Below, in pieces: positions 17,671 to 27,298 of a stretch of 64,000 nt of DNA. Origin of the DNA: JANQIO01 sp043585095 (GTDB lineage: Bacteria; Pseudomonadota; Gammaproteobacteria; Pseudomonadales; Halieaceae); the NCBI GenBank assembly GCA_043585095.1, contig CP121321.1, forward strand, positions 2,542,001 through 2,606,000. The letters run 5' to 3'. Positions within the stretch are counted from its first letter, which is position 1. Every line of letters starts with the position of its first letter. The position numbers and the translations under genes were made by a program. Below the pieces are notes generated by a model. The model worked only from the letters and a program-made list of their open reading frames with translations, was not told the origin of the DNA and ran no database searches.

Positions 17671-18549
17671 CAACAGCGTCATGCGATTGGATTCGCCAAT
17701 GGCGGTAACCTTGGCTTTGAGCTCGGGGTTATCGCGGCTGCCGTTGAAGCTCGGCGGCAGTCGCCAGACGATGTCGTCTTCACCGGGCACATCCCTGGGG
17801 TTGGCATTGATGTCGCTAGTGGCGACCAGTTCAAAGCCGGCGGCCTCAAACAAGCTGATCACATCGGACTGCTTTAAATAACCCCGCGAACCATCCACCC
17901 CGTCGTCGGCAGCGCCTTCCGGCGCCGCGTGCTGGACAACACCCACCGTGCCGCCCGGCTTCAGAATGCGGTGAGTTTCTGCCAGTGCATCACTGCGATA
18001 ATTACCGACGTCTTCGAAGCGATTGAGGTTGTGCATGGCGCGAATAAATAACACGGCATCCACCGTGCCCGTGAGGTCATCACCAAGAGAATCAAAGCGC
18101 GCTGCCGTCACGGTGGCCTTGGCGTCACCCGGCCAATCGGCAGACGTGGCTGGCCAGGTATCGACCCAGGCACTTCGCTTCTCCAAAAACGCTTCGCTGG
18201 CAAACGAGAAATTCGACCAGATCGACATCGGGTAATCGACCCCGATCAAGGTGCCCTCCTCACCCAGATAGGCAGCGAGGATTGGCGAGTACCAGCCCGC
18301 GCCGGGTAACACTTCCACCACGATGCTGCCCGGCGCTATATCGAAAAACTCCAGTGTCGCCTGAGGATGCCGATGCACGTAGCGCGCCTGTCGACTCTCT
18401 GGTTGCATTGACAGTACGCTGGCTAAACGGGCGCTATCAACAGCAGCGATAGGCTCAGCCGCAGCGTCGGTCGTGGATTGCATGTCAGTGATGCAAGCAG
18501 TCAGTGCCAGGGGGCACAGCAGTGAGGCAAGCGTGCGATGTATTCTCAT
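17650..18549 (-). CDS. Exported lipoprotein-type SAM-dependent methyltransferase (COG4798-like)
   Basis: This 299-residue protein starts at the ATG at 18549 (AGGTG 8 nt upstream), followed by a signal with the lipobox LTAC near residue 19. The mature part has a methyltransferase-like Rossmann fold: VVEVLPGAGWYSPILAAYLG as motif I, then FDSLGDDLTGTVDAVLFIRAMHNL and ETHRILKPGGTVGVVQH. Envelope-exported methyltransferases of this predicted type occur in proteobacteria, and their substrate and SAM supply outside the cytoplasm are unexplained. The C-terminus ends in the 15-bp tandem array. Confidence 0.75.
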   Translation of the reverse strand: MRIHRTLASLLCPLALTACITDMQSTTDAAAEPIAAVDSARLASVLSMQPESRQARYVHRHPQATLEFFDIAPGSIVVEVLPGAGWYSPILAAYLGEEGTLIGVDYPMSIWSNFSFASEAFLEKRSAWVDTWPATSADWPGDAKATVTAARFDSLGDDLTGTVDAVLFIRAMHNLNRFEDVGNYRSDALAETHRILKPGGTVGVVQHAAPEGAADDGVDGSRGYLKQSDVISLFEAAGFELVATSDINANPRDVPGEDDIVWRLPPSFNGSRDNPELKAKVTAIGESNRMTLLFKKPGS

Positions 18550-18700
18550 AAGGGATTCACCTGTGTCAGTGCGGAACAACGAGATCCGCAACTTTACTTT
18601 TATCTGAGGCCGTAAAGGCTATCATGTGCATGTCGCCTTACCCACTATTCACCGGCGTGCCGGGGTTTTCATCCCTGTCACGCCCTGACTGGATTCTATT

Positions 18701-20572
18701 ATGGACAACATTGCGCTAACCGTTGCGCTGGCACTTCTGGTGGCCAGCCTGTGCCAGTGGTTGGCGTGGCGTATGCGTTTGCCGGCCATTGTGTTCCTGT
18801 TGGTGGCTGGCCTGGTCGCGGGGCCGGTGACAGGCATACTGGATCCTGACGCACTGCTGGGCGACTTCCTGATGCCTACCGTATCGCTGTCTGTGGCGAT
18901 CATTCTGTTTGAGGGTGCACTGACGCTGGATTTCCGCGAGATACGCGGGGTTGGCGTTGTCGTCCAGCGCATGATCACCATTGGGGCGCTGGTCACCTGG
19001 GTAATTGTTGCCACCGCTACGCGCTATATCTTTGAGTTTTCCTGGCAAATGAGCGCCCTGTTCGGTGCCATCGTTATCGTCACCGGGCCCACTGTGATCT
19101 CGCCCATGCTACGAACGGTGCGACCGAATCGTAAAATCGCCAATATCCTGCGCTGGGAAGGCATCGCCATCGATCCGATCGGCGCCCTGCTGGCAGTGAT
19201 GACCTTTGAATTCGTGCTCGCGAGCGCATCAGAAGATGCTTTTACCAGCGCGCTGGCGCTGTTTTTGAAGGCGCTGGTATCGGGGTCCGTACTGGGTATT
19301 GCAGCCGGCTATGTGTTGGGAAAAATACTGGCGCGCAATCTGCTGCCGGAGTATCTGCACAATCTTGCAACCCTGAGCCTGGTGCTGGTCACGTTCACCG
19401 CTTCTAACGCCATTACCCACGAATCCGGCTTGCTGGCCGTTACCGCCATGGGCATGTGGCTTGCCAACCGCGCCGAAGTCGACATACGGGCCATATTGAA
19501 CTTTAAAGAGCACCTCAGCCTGCTGTTGATCTCCATACTGTTTATTCTGCTGGCGGCGCGAATCGATCTTGATGCGCTTCTTGCCGTTGGCTGGCAGGCA
19601 TTGATACTGCTCGCCGTACTGCAATTTATTGCCAGGCCTGCCAAGGTCCTGGTCAGCACCTTCGGACAGGACGTCAGCCTGCGCGAGCGCGCCCTGTTAA
19701 GCTGGATCGCGCCACGAGGCATCGTTGCCGCGGCTATCTCGGCGATCTTCGCCGAGCGGCTGATCATGGAGGGCTACAAGGGCGCAGAGCTGCTGGTGCC
19801 GCTGACCTTCTCCATGATCATTGGCACCGTGCTTCTGCAGAGTGCGACGGCTCGCGTGCTCGGCAAACTACTGGGGGTCGTTGAGCCCTCTCCCAGAGGC
19901 TTCCTTATTGTGGGTGCGAACCCGTTTTCACGCGCACTGGCAGAGTCACTCAAAGAGCACGATTTTCGCTGTGTCATTGCCGACACCAACTATGACGATC
20001 TGCGTCAGGCGCGTATGGCGGGACTGGAAACCTACTACGGCAATCCCGCGTCTGAACACGCTGAAAACCAGCTCGACCTGGCCGGCATCGGCGGCCTCCT
20101 GGCCCTGTCCAGACAGCGGCACCTGAACTACGTGGCCGCGGTTCACTATCGCAACGAATTTGGCAAGCAACGCGTTTATGCCGTCACGCCACCAGCGGAC
20201 GAAAACGCCAGCAAAAAAATGAAGGCGGCCAAGAGCTATATTGGCAACAAGCTGTTCGGCGACAACATCAAGTACTCCGATCTGGTCAGCGCCGTGCTGC
20301 GAGGCCGTCGGGTCACCAGCACCTCGCTGACCGAAGAATTTAGCTGGGAGGACTATCAGCACAAGTATTCAGAATCGCGGACGCCTTTATTCCTAATCGA
20401 CCGCCAGGGACTGATTCAGCCCTTTACTGACGACGGTGACGTCGAGCCCGGTAAGGGTTGCGACGTTATCGCGCTTGAGCAGGAAGCTGCCAGCGAAGAG
20501 CGACGCGGGCGCGGCGAAGAGCGGCGCCGTAAAAAAGAAGCCAGGTCTGCCCAGGACGAAGACTCGGACTAA
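18701..20572 (+). CDS. CPA1-type cation:proton antiporter with C-terminal TrkA-N domain
   Basis: This 623-residue protein has about 12 membrane segments in residues 1-390, including LFEGALTLDFREI, VIVTGPTVISPML and the WEGIAIDPIGALLAV segment with the Asp expected in NhaP-type exchangers. A TrkA-N-like nucleotide-binding domain follows (GFLIVGANPFSRALAESL), then an Arg/Lys/Glu-rich tail. It would exchange Na+ or K+ for H+ across the inner membrane with NAD(H)-type gating. It is monocistronic. Confidence 0.88.
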   Translation: MDNIALTVALALLVASLCQWLAWRMRLPAIVFLLVAGLVAGPVTGILDPDALLGDFLMPTVSLSVAIILFEGALTLDFREIRGVGVVVQRMITIGALVTWVIVATATRYIFEFSWQMSALFGAIVIVTGPTVISPMLRTVRPNRKIANILRWEGIAIDPIGALLAVMTFEFVLASASEDAFTSALALFLKALVSGSVLGIAAGYVLGKILARNLLPEYLHNLATLSLVLVTFTASNAITHESGLLAVTAMGMWLANRAEVDIRAILNFKEHLSLLLISILFILLAARIDLDALLAVGWQALILLAVLQFIARPAKVLVSTFGQDVSLRERALLSWIAPRGIVAAAISAIFAERLIMEGYKGAELLVPLTFSMIIGTVLLQSATARVLGKLLGVVEPSPRGFLIVGANPFSRALAESLKEHDFRCVIADTNYDDLRQARMAGLETYYGNPASEHAENQLDLAGIGGLLALSRQRHLNYVAAVHYRNEFGKQRVYAVTPPADENASKKMKAAKSYIGNKLFGDNIKYSDLVSAVLRGRRVTSTSLTEEFSWEDYQHKYSESRTPLFLIDRQGLIQPFTDDGDVEPGKGCDVIALEQEAASEERRGRGEERRRKKEARSAQDEDSD

Positions 20573-20644
20573 TTAGCCGCAGGGCCCGCGCAAATTCCGG
20601 CCACTTTCACCCTACCTGAGAGCAGGCACCGCTCGCCCTTGCGT

Positions 20645-20782
20645 TTACGCAAGCTCGGCAGGTTCCACGCGCTCAAGCTCAGATGGTGCCTGGTACACTG
20701 CTTATAGCGTCTCTAGTGCCACGGTCGAAATACCCGCCCCGAGGTCCTGCGCTGACTTAATAGCATACTGTTGTTTTGTCAT
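20645..20782 (-). pseudogene. Tiny reading frame with one internal stop
   Basis: From the ATG at 20782 (AAGG 7 nt upstream), 26 codons read MTKQQYAIKSAQDLGAGIST... to a TAA at 20702-20704. The same frame then stays open for 18 more codons (AVYQAPSELERVEPAEL...) to a second TAA at 20645. It could be a 26-residue peptide or the relic of a 45-residue gene. No family is recognised. The remaining parts of the 20573-21127 gap hold the LexA box and a tandem array. Confidence 0.25.
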
Positions 20783-20909
20783 AACGCGACCTTAAATCCT
20801 TGCAGATATGAACAGCGGTTCGAGCGCTCGCTTGAGCCATTCTTTTGCTTATGACCACATAACGTCCGCCTGATTCACGCACGGGCTTTGCATTTCTCTA
20901 TCTTTCATA

Positions 20910-20929
20910 TACTGTATATTTATACAGTA
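20910..20929. promoter_or_regulatory. LexA (SOS) box upstream of dnaE2
   Basis: CTGTATATTTATACAG within TA...TA is a perfect LexA operator, differing from the imuA box at one central base. It lies about 200 bp before the dnaE2 start, so the promoter must be near 20900-20950 and the mRNA has a leader of roughly 170-200 nt containing the 14-bp array. Confidence 0.93.
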
Positions 20930-20985
20930 TAAAGTGCCCCGATTGTCACCCCCTCAAACAGTCATACCCTGAATAGCTGACCACT

Positions 20986-21084
20986 GATTGGTGAAAGCAG
21001 AGGGGTGAAACAAGAGGAGTGAAACAAGAGGGGTGAAACAAGAGGGGTGCAACAAGAGAGGACGAAATCAGAGGCGTGAAAGCA
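20986..21084. repeat. Tandem array of about seven 14-bp units in the dnaE2 leader
   Basis: The consensus is GAGGGGTGAAACAA, with one 15-bp variant and flanking units closer to GAGGCGTGAAAGCA. It lies between the SOS box and the dnaE2 start. Each unit carries a purine-rich GAGGGGTGA stretch that resembles a Shine-Dalgarno sequence, so the leader offers repeated ribosome-like contacts. The effect on expression is unknown. Confidence 0.9.
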
Positions 21085-21127
21085 GCAGCCGCTTGTTAGA
21101 AATAAAAACACCGGAACCCATCCGACC

Positions 21128-24100
21128 ATGTATGCCGAACTACACTGCCTGAGCAACTTCAGCTTTCAGCGCGGGGCCTCGCACCCCCGCGAGTTAGTGC
21201 TGCGCGCGGCAGAACTGGGCTATAGCGCCATTGCCATTACCGATGAATGCTCTCTGGCGGGAATCGTCAAAGCCCATGTGGCGGCCCGTGAGGCCGGGAT
21301 TCAATTGCTGGTAGGCAGCGAGTTCTTTTTGGAGGAAGACATTCGGCTGGTGGCTTTGGCACCCAGTCGTCAGGCGTATGCGGAGCTCTCAGGGCTGATT
21401 AGCATGGCCAGGCGTCGCAGCCCCAAGGGTGAGTATCAGATCACCTTGCGCGACGTTGTGTTTCACTTGAAGCGCTGCCTGCTGATTTGGTTACCCACCG
21501 AGAACTCGGATCGTCAGCAAGCCTATGGCAGCCAACTCAGGCGTTTGTGTAAAGACCGCCTGTGGCTGGGCGTGCACAGCCTGCGCCGGGCGGGCGATCG
21601 ACAATGCTATCTGTCACTGCTGGCGCTGGCTCAGGCGTTGGACATTCCCATGCTCGCCTGCGGTGACGTGCGCATGCACCACCCGCGCCGCAAGCCGTTA
21701 CACGACGTGCTGACCGCCACGCGCTTCAACACCAGCGTTCAGCAGCTGGGTCGGCGGCGGCTGGGGAACGGTCAACAGCACCTGCGCAGCCTCAGCCAAC
21801 TGCAGCGCCTATACCCACCATCCCTGTTGGCCGAAACGCTGAAGGTAGCCGAACGCTGCCACTTCAGCCTTGAAGAACTGCGCTACGAATATCCGGAGGA
21901 GGTGGTGCCCGAGGGCTACAGCCCCGGAGACTGGCTGCGCCAGCTTGTCACGGAAGGCTGCCTGAAGCGCTGGCCGGGAGGGCCAGACGGGGCCGTATTG
22001 GAGCGTATAGAAACTGAGCTCGCACTCATCGCCGAGCTGAACTACGAGTACTACTTTCTCACCGTATACGACATTGTGCGCTTTGCCCGCTCCCGGGGCA
22101 TTCTGTGTCAGGGCAGAGGATCTGCCGCCAATTCCGTTGTCTGCTATTGCCTGCACATCACTGAAGTCTCCCCCGACCAGGTCTCACTGCTGTTTGAACG
22201 CTTCATATCGCGCGAGCGCAATGAGCCGCCGGATATTGACGTGGATTTTGAACACGAGCGTCGCGAAGAAGTCATTCAATACATCTATCAGAAGTACAGC
22301 CGCAAGCGCGCCGCACTGGCCGCCACGCTGATCACCTACCGCTCACGCAGCGCGGTGCGCGATGTCGGCAAGGCGCTGGGACTGGATCCGGTGCTGGTAG
22401 AGGATTTGGCCAAGTCCATGGCCTGGTGGGATCGTCGCGCTGACCTGGAGGCACGCTTTGCCGAACAGGGCATTGTCGGCAGCACCCGTTGTGCTCGGCA
22501 GTTCTATCAGCTGGTACAGGAGATCCACGGCTTTCCGCGCCACCTGTCTCAGCACGTGGGCGGCTTTGTGATCACCCGCAACCCTATCTCGACTCTGGTG
22601 CCCGTAGAAAACGCCAGCATGGCTGACCGCACGGTGATTCAGTGGGATAAGGAGGACATCGAAGCGCTGGGCTTGTTAAAAGTCGACGTGTTGGCACTGG
22701 GCATGCTGTCCGCTATTCGCAAAAGTCTGGCGCTTGTACACCGCTACGATCCACGCATACGGGTTATTCAGGATATCCCCAAAGAGGATGCCGCCACGTA
22801 CCACATGCTGCAGCAGGCAGACAGCGTTGGCGTGTTCCAGATTGAATCGCGGGCGCAGATGACCATGCTGCCGCGCATGAAGCCCAGCTGTTTCTATGAC
22901 CTGGTCATCGAAATCGCTATCGTCCGACCCGGCCCTATTCAGGGCGACATGGTGCACCCCTATCTGCGCCGACGGCAGGGCAAAGAAGCCATCAGCTACC
23001 CCAATGACGCGATCAAGGGAGTACTGGAGCGCACCATGGGTGTGCCTATTTTTCAGGAGCAGGCCATTAAGCTGGCGATGGTGGCAGCCGGGTTTAGCGG
23101 CGGTGAAGCCGACCAGCTACGTCGCGCGATGGCGAGCTGGGGCAAGAACGGCAACCTGCTGCATTTTGAAGACAAGCTGGTGCAGGGCATGCTGGCGCGG
23201 GGCTACGATGAAGAGTTTGCCAATAAACTGTTTAGCCAGATCAAAGGCTTTGGCGGCTACGGCTTTCCAGAATCTCACTCTGCCAGCTTTGCGCTGTTGG
23301 CCTATGTGTCTGCCTGGCTGAAACGCCATCATCCAGCGGCGTTTTACTGCGGCCTGCTAAACAGTCAACCCATGGGGTTCTATACGCCCTCTCAGCTCAT
23401 TCAAGACGCCAGGCGCCATCGCGTTGTGGTACTGCCTATCGACGTCAATCAAAGCCAGTGGGATCACCAGCTTCTGGAAGCCAACAACCACGCCCTACTG
23501 CTGGGTTTTCGACTGGTCAAAGGCCTCAGCCGTGAAGGCGGCGAACGCATTGCCAGTCAGGCCCGCTTGCGCGCTTTTCACAATATTGCCGACCTGCGCA
23601 AACGGGCGCAGTTGGACAAGCGCGACATGGAAGCGCTGGCCGATGCCGATGCGTTAGCGGGCTTAAGCGGCCACCGGCATCAGGCACAGTGGCAAATCAT
23701 GGCCCTGGAGGAAAACCGTCCGCTGCTGCGGGAGGATCAATACCAACCGGGGCGTCACTTTAATGACGCCGTAGAGGTACGCGCACCGGGTATTGCCGAA
23801 GATGTCCTGGCCGACTATCGCAGCACCGGCCTGACCCTGCGTGCGCATCCGCTGCAGCTACTGCGCCAGCAGGCACCGTTTAACCGCTGCAAGCGCCACG
23901 CTGATCTACCCACAGTGGGCCACAACCGCTTTATCCGGATTGCCGGACTGGTCACTGGCCGGCAGCGTCCCGGTACGGCATCCGGGGTGTTATTTCTGAC
24001 CCTGGAAGATGAAACCGGCAATAGCAATATTGTGGTGTGGCCGCGCGTACAGGAACAGTTTCGCCAGGCGCTTATGACGTCCCAATTGCTGCTGGTAAAA

Positions 24101-24208
24101 GGTACGCTGGAGTGCCGGGAAAATGTCACCCACATTATTGCCGGCGCCTTGTACGACTACAGCAGCGCATTAAAGGCACTGCATATCGAATCGCGGGATT
24201 TTCACTGA
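21128..24208 (+). CDS. dnaE2: Error-prone DNA polymerase DnaE2 (ImuC)
   Basis: In this 1026-residue C-family polymerase the N-terminal PHP domain begins YAELHCLSNFSF. The palm carries PPDIDVDFEHERR with catalytic Asp371 and Asp373, and the helix-hairpin-helix and OB parts follow, ending near LKALHIESRDFH. Its length fits DnaE2 rather than replicative DnaE (about 1160). It extends damaged templates with ImuA and ImuB under SOS control. It has its own LexA box and leader array and is separated from imuAB by unrelated genes. Confidence 0.95.
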   Translation: MYAELHCLSNFSFQRGASHPRELVLRAAELGYSAIAITDECSLAGIVKAHVAAREAGIQLLVGSEFFLEEDIRLVALAPSRQAYAELSGLISMARRRSPKGEYQITLRDVVFHLKRCLLIWLPTENSDRQQAYGSQLRRLCKDRLWLGVHSLRRAGDRQCYLSLLALAQALDIPMLACGDVRMHHPRRKPLHDVLTATRFNTSVQQLGRRRLGNGQQHLRSLSQLQRLYPPSLLAETLKVAERCHFSLEELRYEYPEEVVPEGYSPGDWLRQLVTEGCLKRWPGGPDGAVLERIETELALIAELNYEYYFLTVYDIVRFARSRGILCQGRGSAANSVVCYCLHITEVSPDQVSLLFERFISRERNEPPDIDVDFEHERREEVIQYIYQKYSRKRAALAATLITYRSRSAVRDVGKALGLDPVLVEDLAKSMAWWDRRADLEARFAEQGIVGSTRCARQFYQLVQEIHGFPRHLSQHVGGFVITRNPISTLVPVENASMADRTVIQWDKEDIEALGLLKVDVLALGMLSAIRKSLALVHRYDPRIRVIQDIPKEDAATYHMLQQADSVGVFQIESRAQMTMLPRMKPSCFYDLVIEIAIVRPGPIQGDMVHPYLRRRQGKEAISYPNDAIKGVLERTMGVPIFQEQAIKLAMVAAGFSGGEADQLRRAMASWGKNGNLLHFEDKLVQGMLARGYDEEFANKLFSQIKGFGGYGFPESHSASFALLAYVSAWLKRHHPAAFYCGLLNSQPMGFYTPSQLIQDARRHRVVVLPIDVNQSQWDHQLLEANNHALLLGFRLVKGLSREGGERIASQARLRAFHNIADLRKRAQLDKRDMEALADADALAGLSGHRHQAQWQIMALEENRPLLREDQYQPGRHFNDAVEVRAPGIAEDVLADYRSTGLTLRAHPLQLLRQQAPFNRCKRHADLPTVGHNRFIRIAGLVTGRQRPGTASGVLFLTLEDETGNSNIVVWPRVQEQFRQALMTSQLLLVKGTLECRENVTHIIAGALYDYSSALKALHIESRDFH

Positions 24209-24319
24209 GTTAGCCAAAACAGTACCAGCAAAAAAACAGCACTAGCAGCCGACGCCAACCGGGGCGTACCATGCGCTCATCAACACCACAGCAACCTGCA
24301 CAGGATAAGCTCAAACGCT

Positions 24320-24948
24320 ATGACCCTTGATGAGATGGGCCGTATTGCCACTGCATGGATCGCCGAACGCGATTGGCAAATTGCCGTTACGATTTTACTG
24401 GTAGGCGCTTACGTCCTACTCGACAGATTGGCAACGCCGAGGATTGCAGAGGGCGCAGAGCACAGCCGCTTTAACGATGCGGCACGCGTTAAGGCGATTC
24501 GCGCAGCCCGCGTCATTGTGGGCATTTTCGCCCTGCTGATACTCACCATCGTCTGGGGCGTCGATATCGGCTCGGTAATGATCTTTGCTACCACGCGGCT
24601 ATTACGTTACTGGGCGTCGCCCTATTCGCAAGCTGGTCGATATTATCGAACGTTACCGCTTACTTTATTATTATCGTTCACCCCTCGTTCCGACGCGGTA
24701 ATTTCGTGCGCCTGCACGATGCTGACAACTATGTCGAAGGCTATATCTCCGAGGTACTGCTGTTCAGCACGCGGCTGCTTACTGAAGACCGCGAAGTGGT
24801 GGTTTACCCCAACAACCTGCTGCTCGCGCGCCCGGCGATCATCAACCCACGCAACCGCCTGAATGGCATTGGCAAGCTTGAAGCCAAGCCGGCGCCCGCC
24901 AAGTCATCTTCAGCCACGCCGCCATCGACCGCCGGTGGTGCAGACTGA
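24320..24948 (+). pseudogene. Small MscS-family mechanosensitive channel, frameshifted
   Basis: The first frame (from 24320) encodes an N-terminal part with two membrane segments and ends in good sense at SVMIFATT near 24593. Shifting frame there restores AITLLGVALFASWSIL, then NVTAYFIIIVHPSFRRGNFV and RLHDADNYVEGYISEVLLFS, the pore helix and beta domain of MscS-like channels, to the stop at 24948. One missing base in 24592-24602 (a CGCGGCTA context) explains the break. It is either a recent pseudogene or an assembly error, since both halves are otherwise intact. Confidence 0.8.
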
Positions 24949-25044
24949 GGGCATGCTACGCGGCGTTTCCGATAGACTTCGTACATATTGACCGGCCTCG
25001 CAACCGCGACATCAGCGCACGGGAAGCACCTCGGAGAGACCCCC

Positions 25045-26400
25045 ATGAACAGCAATCCCTACTTGCAGGGCAACTTTGGTCCCGTGCCTGAAGAGCTCAC
25101 TGCAACCGAGCTGAAGGTTAAAGGCAAGATTCCCGCGGCCCTCAATGGCCGCTTGCTGCGCATTGGACCCAACCCCGTCGACGCCGACCCGGAACGCTAC
25201 CACTGGTTTCTGGGCAACGGCATGGTGCACGGTTTGCGGCTGCGGGACGGCAAAGCTGAGTGGTACAAAGCGCGCTATGTACGCGATGACGCCGTAACGG
25301 CACACATGGGCTGGGCAGAGGTTACCGGTCCACGTCCTTTTTTGGATATCGGTAGCGGCGTGGCGAATACCAACATCATCAGCCACGCCAACAAAACCCT
25401 GGCGATTGTCGAAGCCGGCAACCTGCCGGTGGAACTGGACTACGATCTCAACACGGTGGCGCGCAATGACCTGCAGGGAGCCGCGGCTGAAGGCTTTAGT
25501 GCGCACCCCCATCGCGATCCGCGTACCGGCGAACTGCACACCGCGGTGTACTCGCCCGCCTGGTCCCATATCCAGTACGTCAGCGTCGCCGCTGATGGCA
25601 GCTTGAACCGAAAGGTCAACGTCGAAACACCAGGCAAACCCATGGTGCACGACTGCATGTTTACCGAGAACTACTTCATCCTGCTGGACCTGCCCGTCAC
25701 CTTTGATGAAAAGGGCGCCGTTGCCGGCATGCCTTTTCCCTACACCTGGGATCCTGACTACGGGGCGCGCGTGGGCCTACTGCCGCGCAATGGCAGCGCT
25801 GACGACGTGAGCTGGCATGAAGTCGAGCTGTGCTACGTGTTCCATCCCGTCAATGCCTATGAAGACAACGATGGCCGTATCGTGATGGACGTCGCCCGGC
25901 ACCCGCGGATGTTTGCAACCGATCGGCACGGCCCCAGCGAAGGTCCAACCCGCCTGGACCGCTGGATTATCGACCCTGCGAAGTCGCGGGTGCAGGAATC
26001 CTGCATCGACGATCAGGCGCAGGAGTTTCCGCGTCTGGATGAACGTCGGGCAGGTCAGGCCTATCGCTACGCCTATACCACGCAGATGAACGATGGCTTC
26101 GTCACCGAAGGCCTGCGCAAGCATGACTTGCATGCGGGCCGGGTTGAGCAACATCAGCAGGGTGCACACCGGCACTTTATGGAAGCCGTCTTCGTGCCGG
26201 CACACGCTGACGCCGCTGAAGACGAGGGCTGGATCATGGCGTTTGTGTACGATGAACAGAAGGACAGCAGCGACGTGGTGATCCTCAATGCCCAGGATTT
26301 TGACGGTGAGCCGGTGGCCACTATCTCGCTGCCTCGCCGGGTCCCCTACGGCTTTCACGGAAATTGGGTTGCCGACGATCAGCTGCTCAGCACGGCCTAG
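25045..26400 (+). CDS. Carotenoid cleavage oxygenase
   Basis: This 451-residue protein starts at the ATG at 25045 (GGAG 8 nt upstream). The seven-bladed propeller has the four iron-binding histidines of the RPE65/ACO family, visible as SAHPHRD (His154), MVHDCMF (His202), YVFHPVNAY (His267) and YGFHGNW (His438). The GMVHGLRLRDG strand near residue 65 is also typical. It cleaves a double bond of carotenoids, apocarotenoids or stilbene-like lignin fragments with O2. The substrate is not decidable. The gene stands alone. Confidence 0.92.
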   Translation: MNSNPYLQGNFGPVPEELTATELKVKGKIPAALNGRLLRIGPNPVDADPERYHWFLGNGMVHGLRLRDGKAEWYKARYVRDDAVTAHMGWAEVTGPRPFLDIGSGVANTNIISHANKTLAIVEAGNLPVELDYDLNTVARNDLQGAAAEGFSAHPHRDPRTGELHTAVYSPAWSHIQYVSVAADGSLNRKVNVETPGKPMVHDCMFTENYFILLDLPVTFDEKGAVAGMPFPYTWDPDYGARVGLLPRNGSADDVSWHEVELCYVFHPVNAYEDNDGRIVMDVARHPRMFATDRHGPSEGPTRLDRWIIDPAKSRVQESCIDDQAQEFPRLDERRAGQAYRYAYTTQMNDGFVTEGLRKHDLHAGRVEQHQQGAHRHFMEAVFVPAHADAAEDEGWIMAFVYDEQKDSSDVVILNAQDFDGEPVATISLPRRVPYGFHGNWVADDQLLSTA

Positions 26401-26465
26401 TGCTACTGAGTTTTTCATCCCCGGCCTTTATACTGGCAACTGCTGATACCTAAGGACCGTTGCCA

Positions 26466-27281
26466 ATGCGTTATTCACTTGTTGCCCTGCTGTGTATATT
26501 CGCGTCTGTAACGCGGGCCGCTGACTTTTCTATCGAGAGCATACGAGGCGGCGACTATGTTCTGGTGGCCACGGGCGAGTTGCACCGCGGTGATGCCCAA
26601 CGACTGGAGAATATCTTCATCGGCAAGGGCGCTTTTCCGATCAGCACGCGCATTAACACCCAGGGTGGCGAAGCTGACACCGCCATGGCTTTGGGTCGTC
26701 TGTACCGACAGGCGGGCATCGCCACGCTGACCGATGGCCGCTGCGATACCACCTGCTTCCTGTGGCTGGTGGCGGGCGGCAGCCGCGCCGCTAACGGCGA
26801 GATTACCCTGGCCGGCAAGCTGCTCAGCCAGCGTGACGTAGCGGACTATCTGATCGCGATGGATATTGATGATGCGACGCTGAACAGCTGGCAGCAGGTA
26901 ACCGAACTCACGCTATCGCCGGCCGGCTTTGATGAGAGCCTGGGCGAGCGCCCCACCAGCATTAAGGCCTGGCTGCGCAATAGCTGCGGAGAACAGACGG
27001 CCCAGCAGCGCGAGAACTTCCGCATTCTGCAGGCAGAGGGATTTCTAACGGCATTGAAACGTCTTGCCGCGCAGCGCGACAACGACAGCCAGATTGAGAC
27101 TTTGATAGCACGCTACGAAGCGCTTGCCAGCAAGGCGGACCAGCTAAGCGATAACGACAAGCTCGCACTGCAAGAGCATTGGCTGACCTTGCAGTCCTGT
27201 CGCAAAACCCAGCTTGAGATTCGACAGGCCAAGCAGCTAGACGCCCTGACTGCCGATTCGTCCGCGCAGGAAACGCCCTGA
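26466..27281 (+). CDS. Exported ClpP/crotonase-fold protein (COG3904-like)
   Basis: This 271-residue protein has a signal peptide (MRYSLVALLCIFASVTRA) and a ClpP-like segment: RINTQGGEADTAMALGRLYR and DGRCDTTCFLWLVAGGSR. The latter keeps the strand-turn of the family, but Cys-Phe occupies the position where ClpP has the nucleophilic Ser-Ala, so catalysis is uncertain. The C-terminal half is helical and charged. AAGGA lies 9 nt before the ATG. It is probably periplasmic; the role is unknown. Confidence 0.7.
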   Translation: MRYSLVALLCIFASVTRAADFSIESIRGGDYVLVATGELHRGDAQRLENIFIGKGAFPISTRINTQGGEADTAMALGRLYRQAGIATLTDGRCDTTCFLWLVAGGSRAANGEITLAGKLLSQRDVADYLIAMDIDDATLNSWQQVTELTLSPAGFDESLGERPTSIKAWLRNSCGEQTAQQRENFRILQAEGFLTALKRLAAQRDNDSQIETLIARYEALASKADQLSDNDKLALQEHWLTLQSCRKTQLEIRQAKQLDALTADSSAQETP

Positions 27282-27298
27282 GCCAGTTTGTAACTGCT

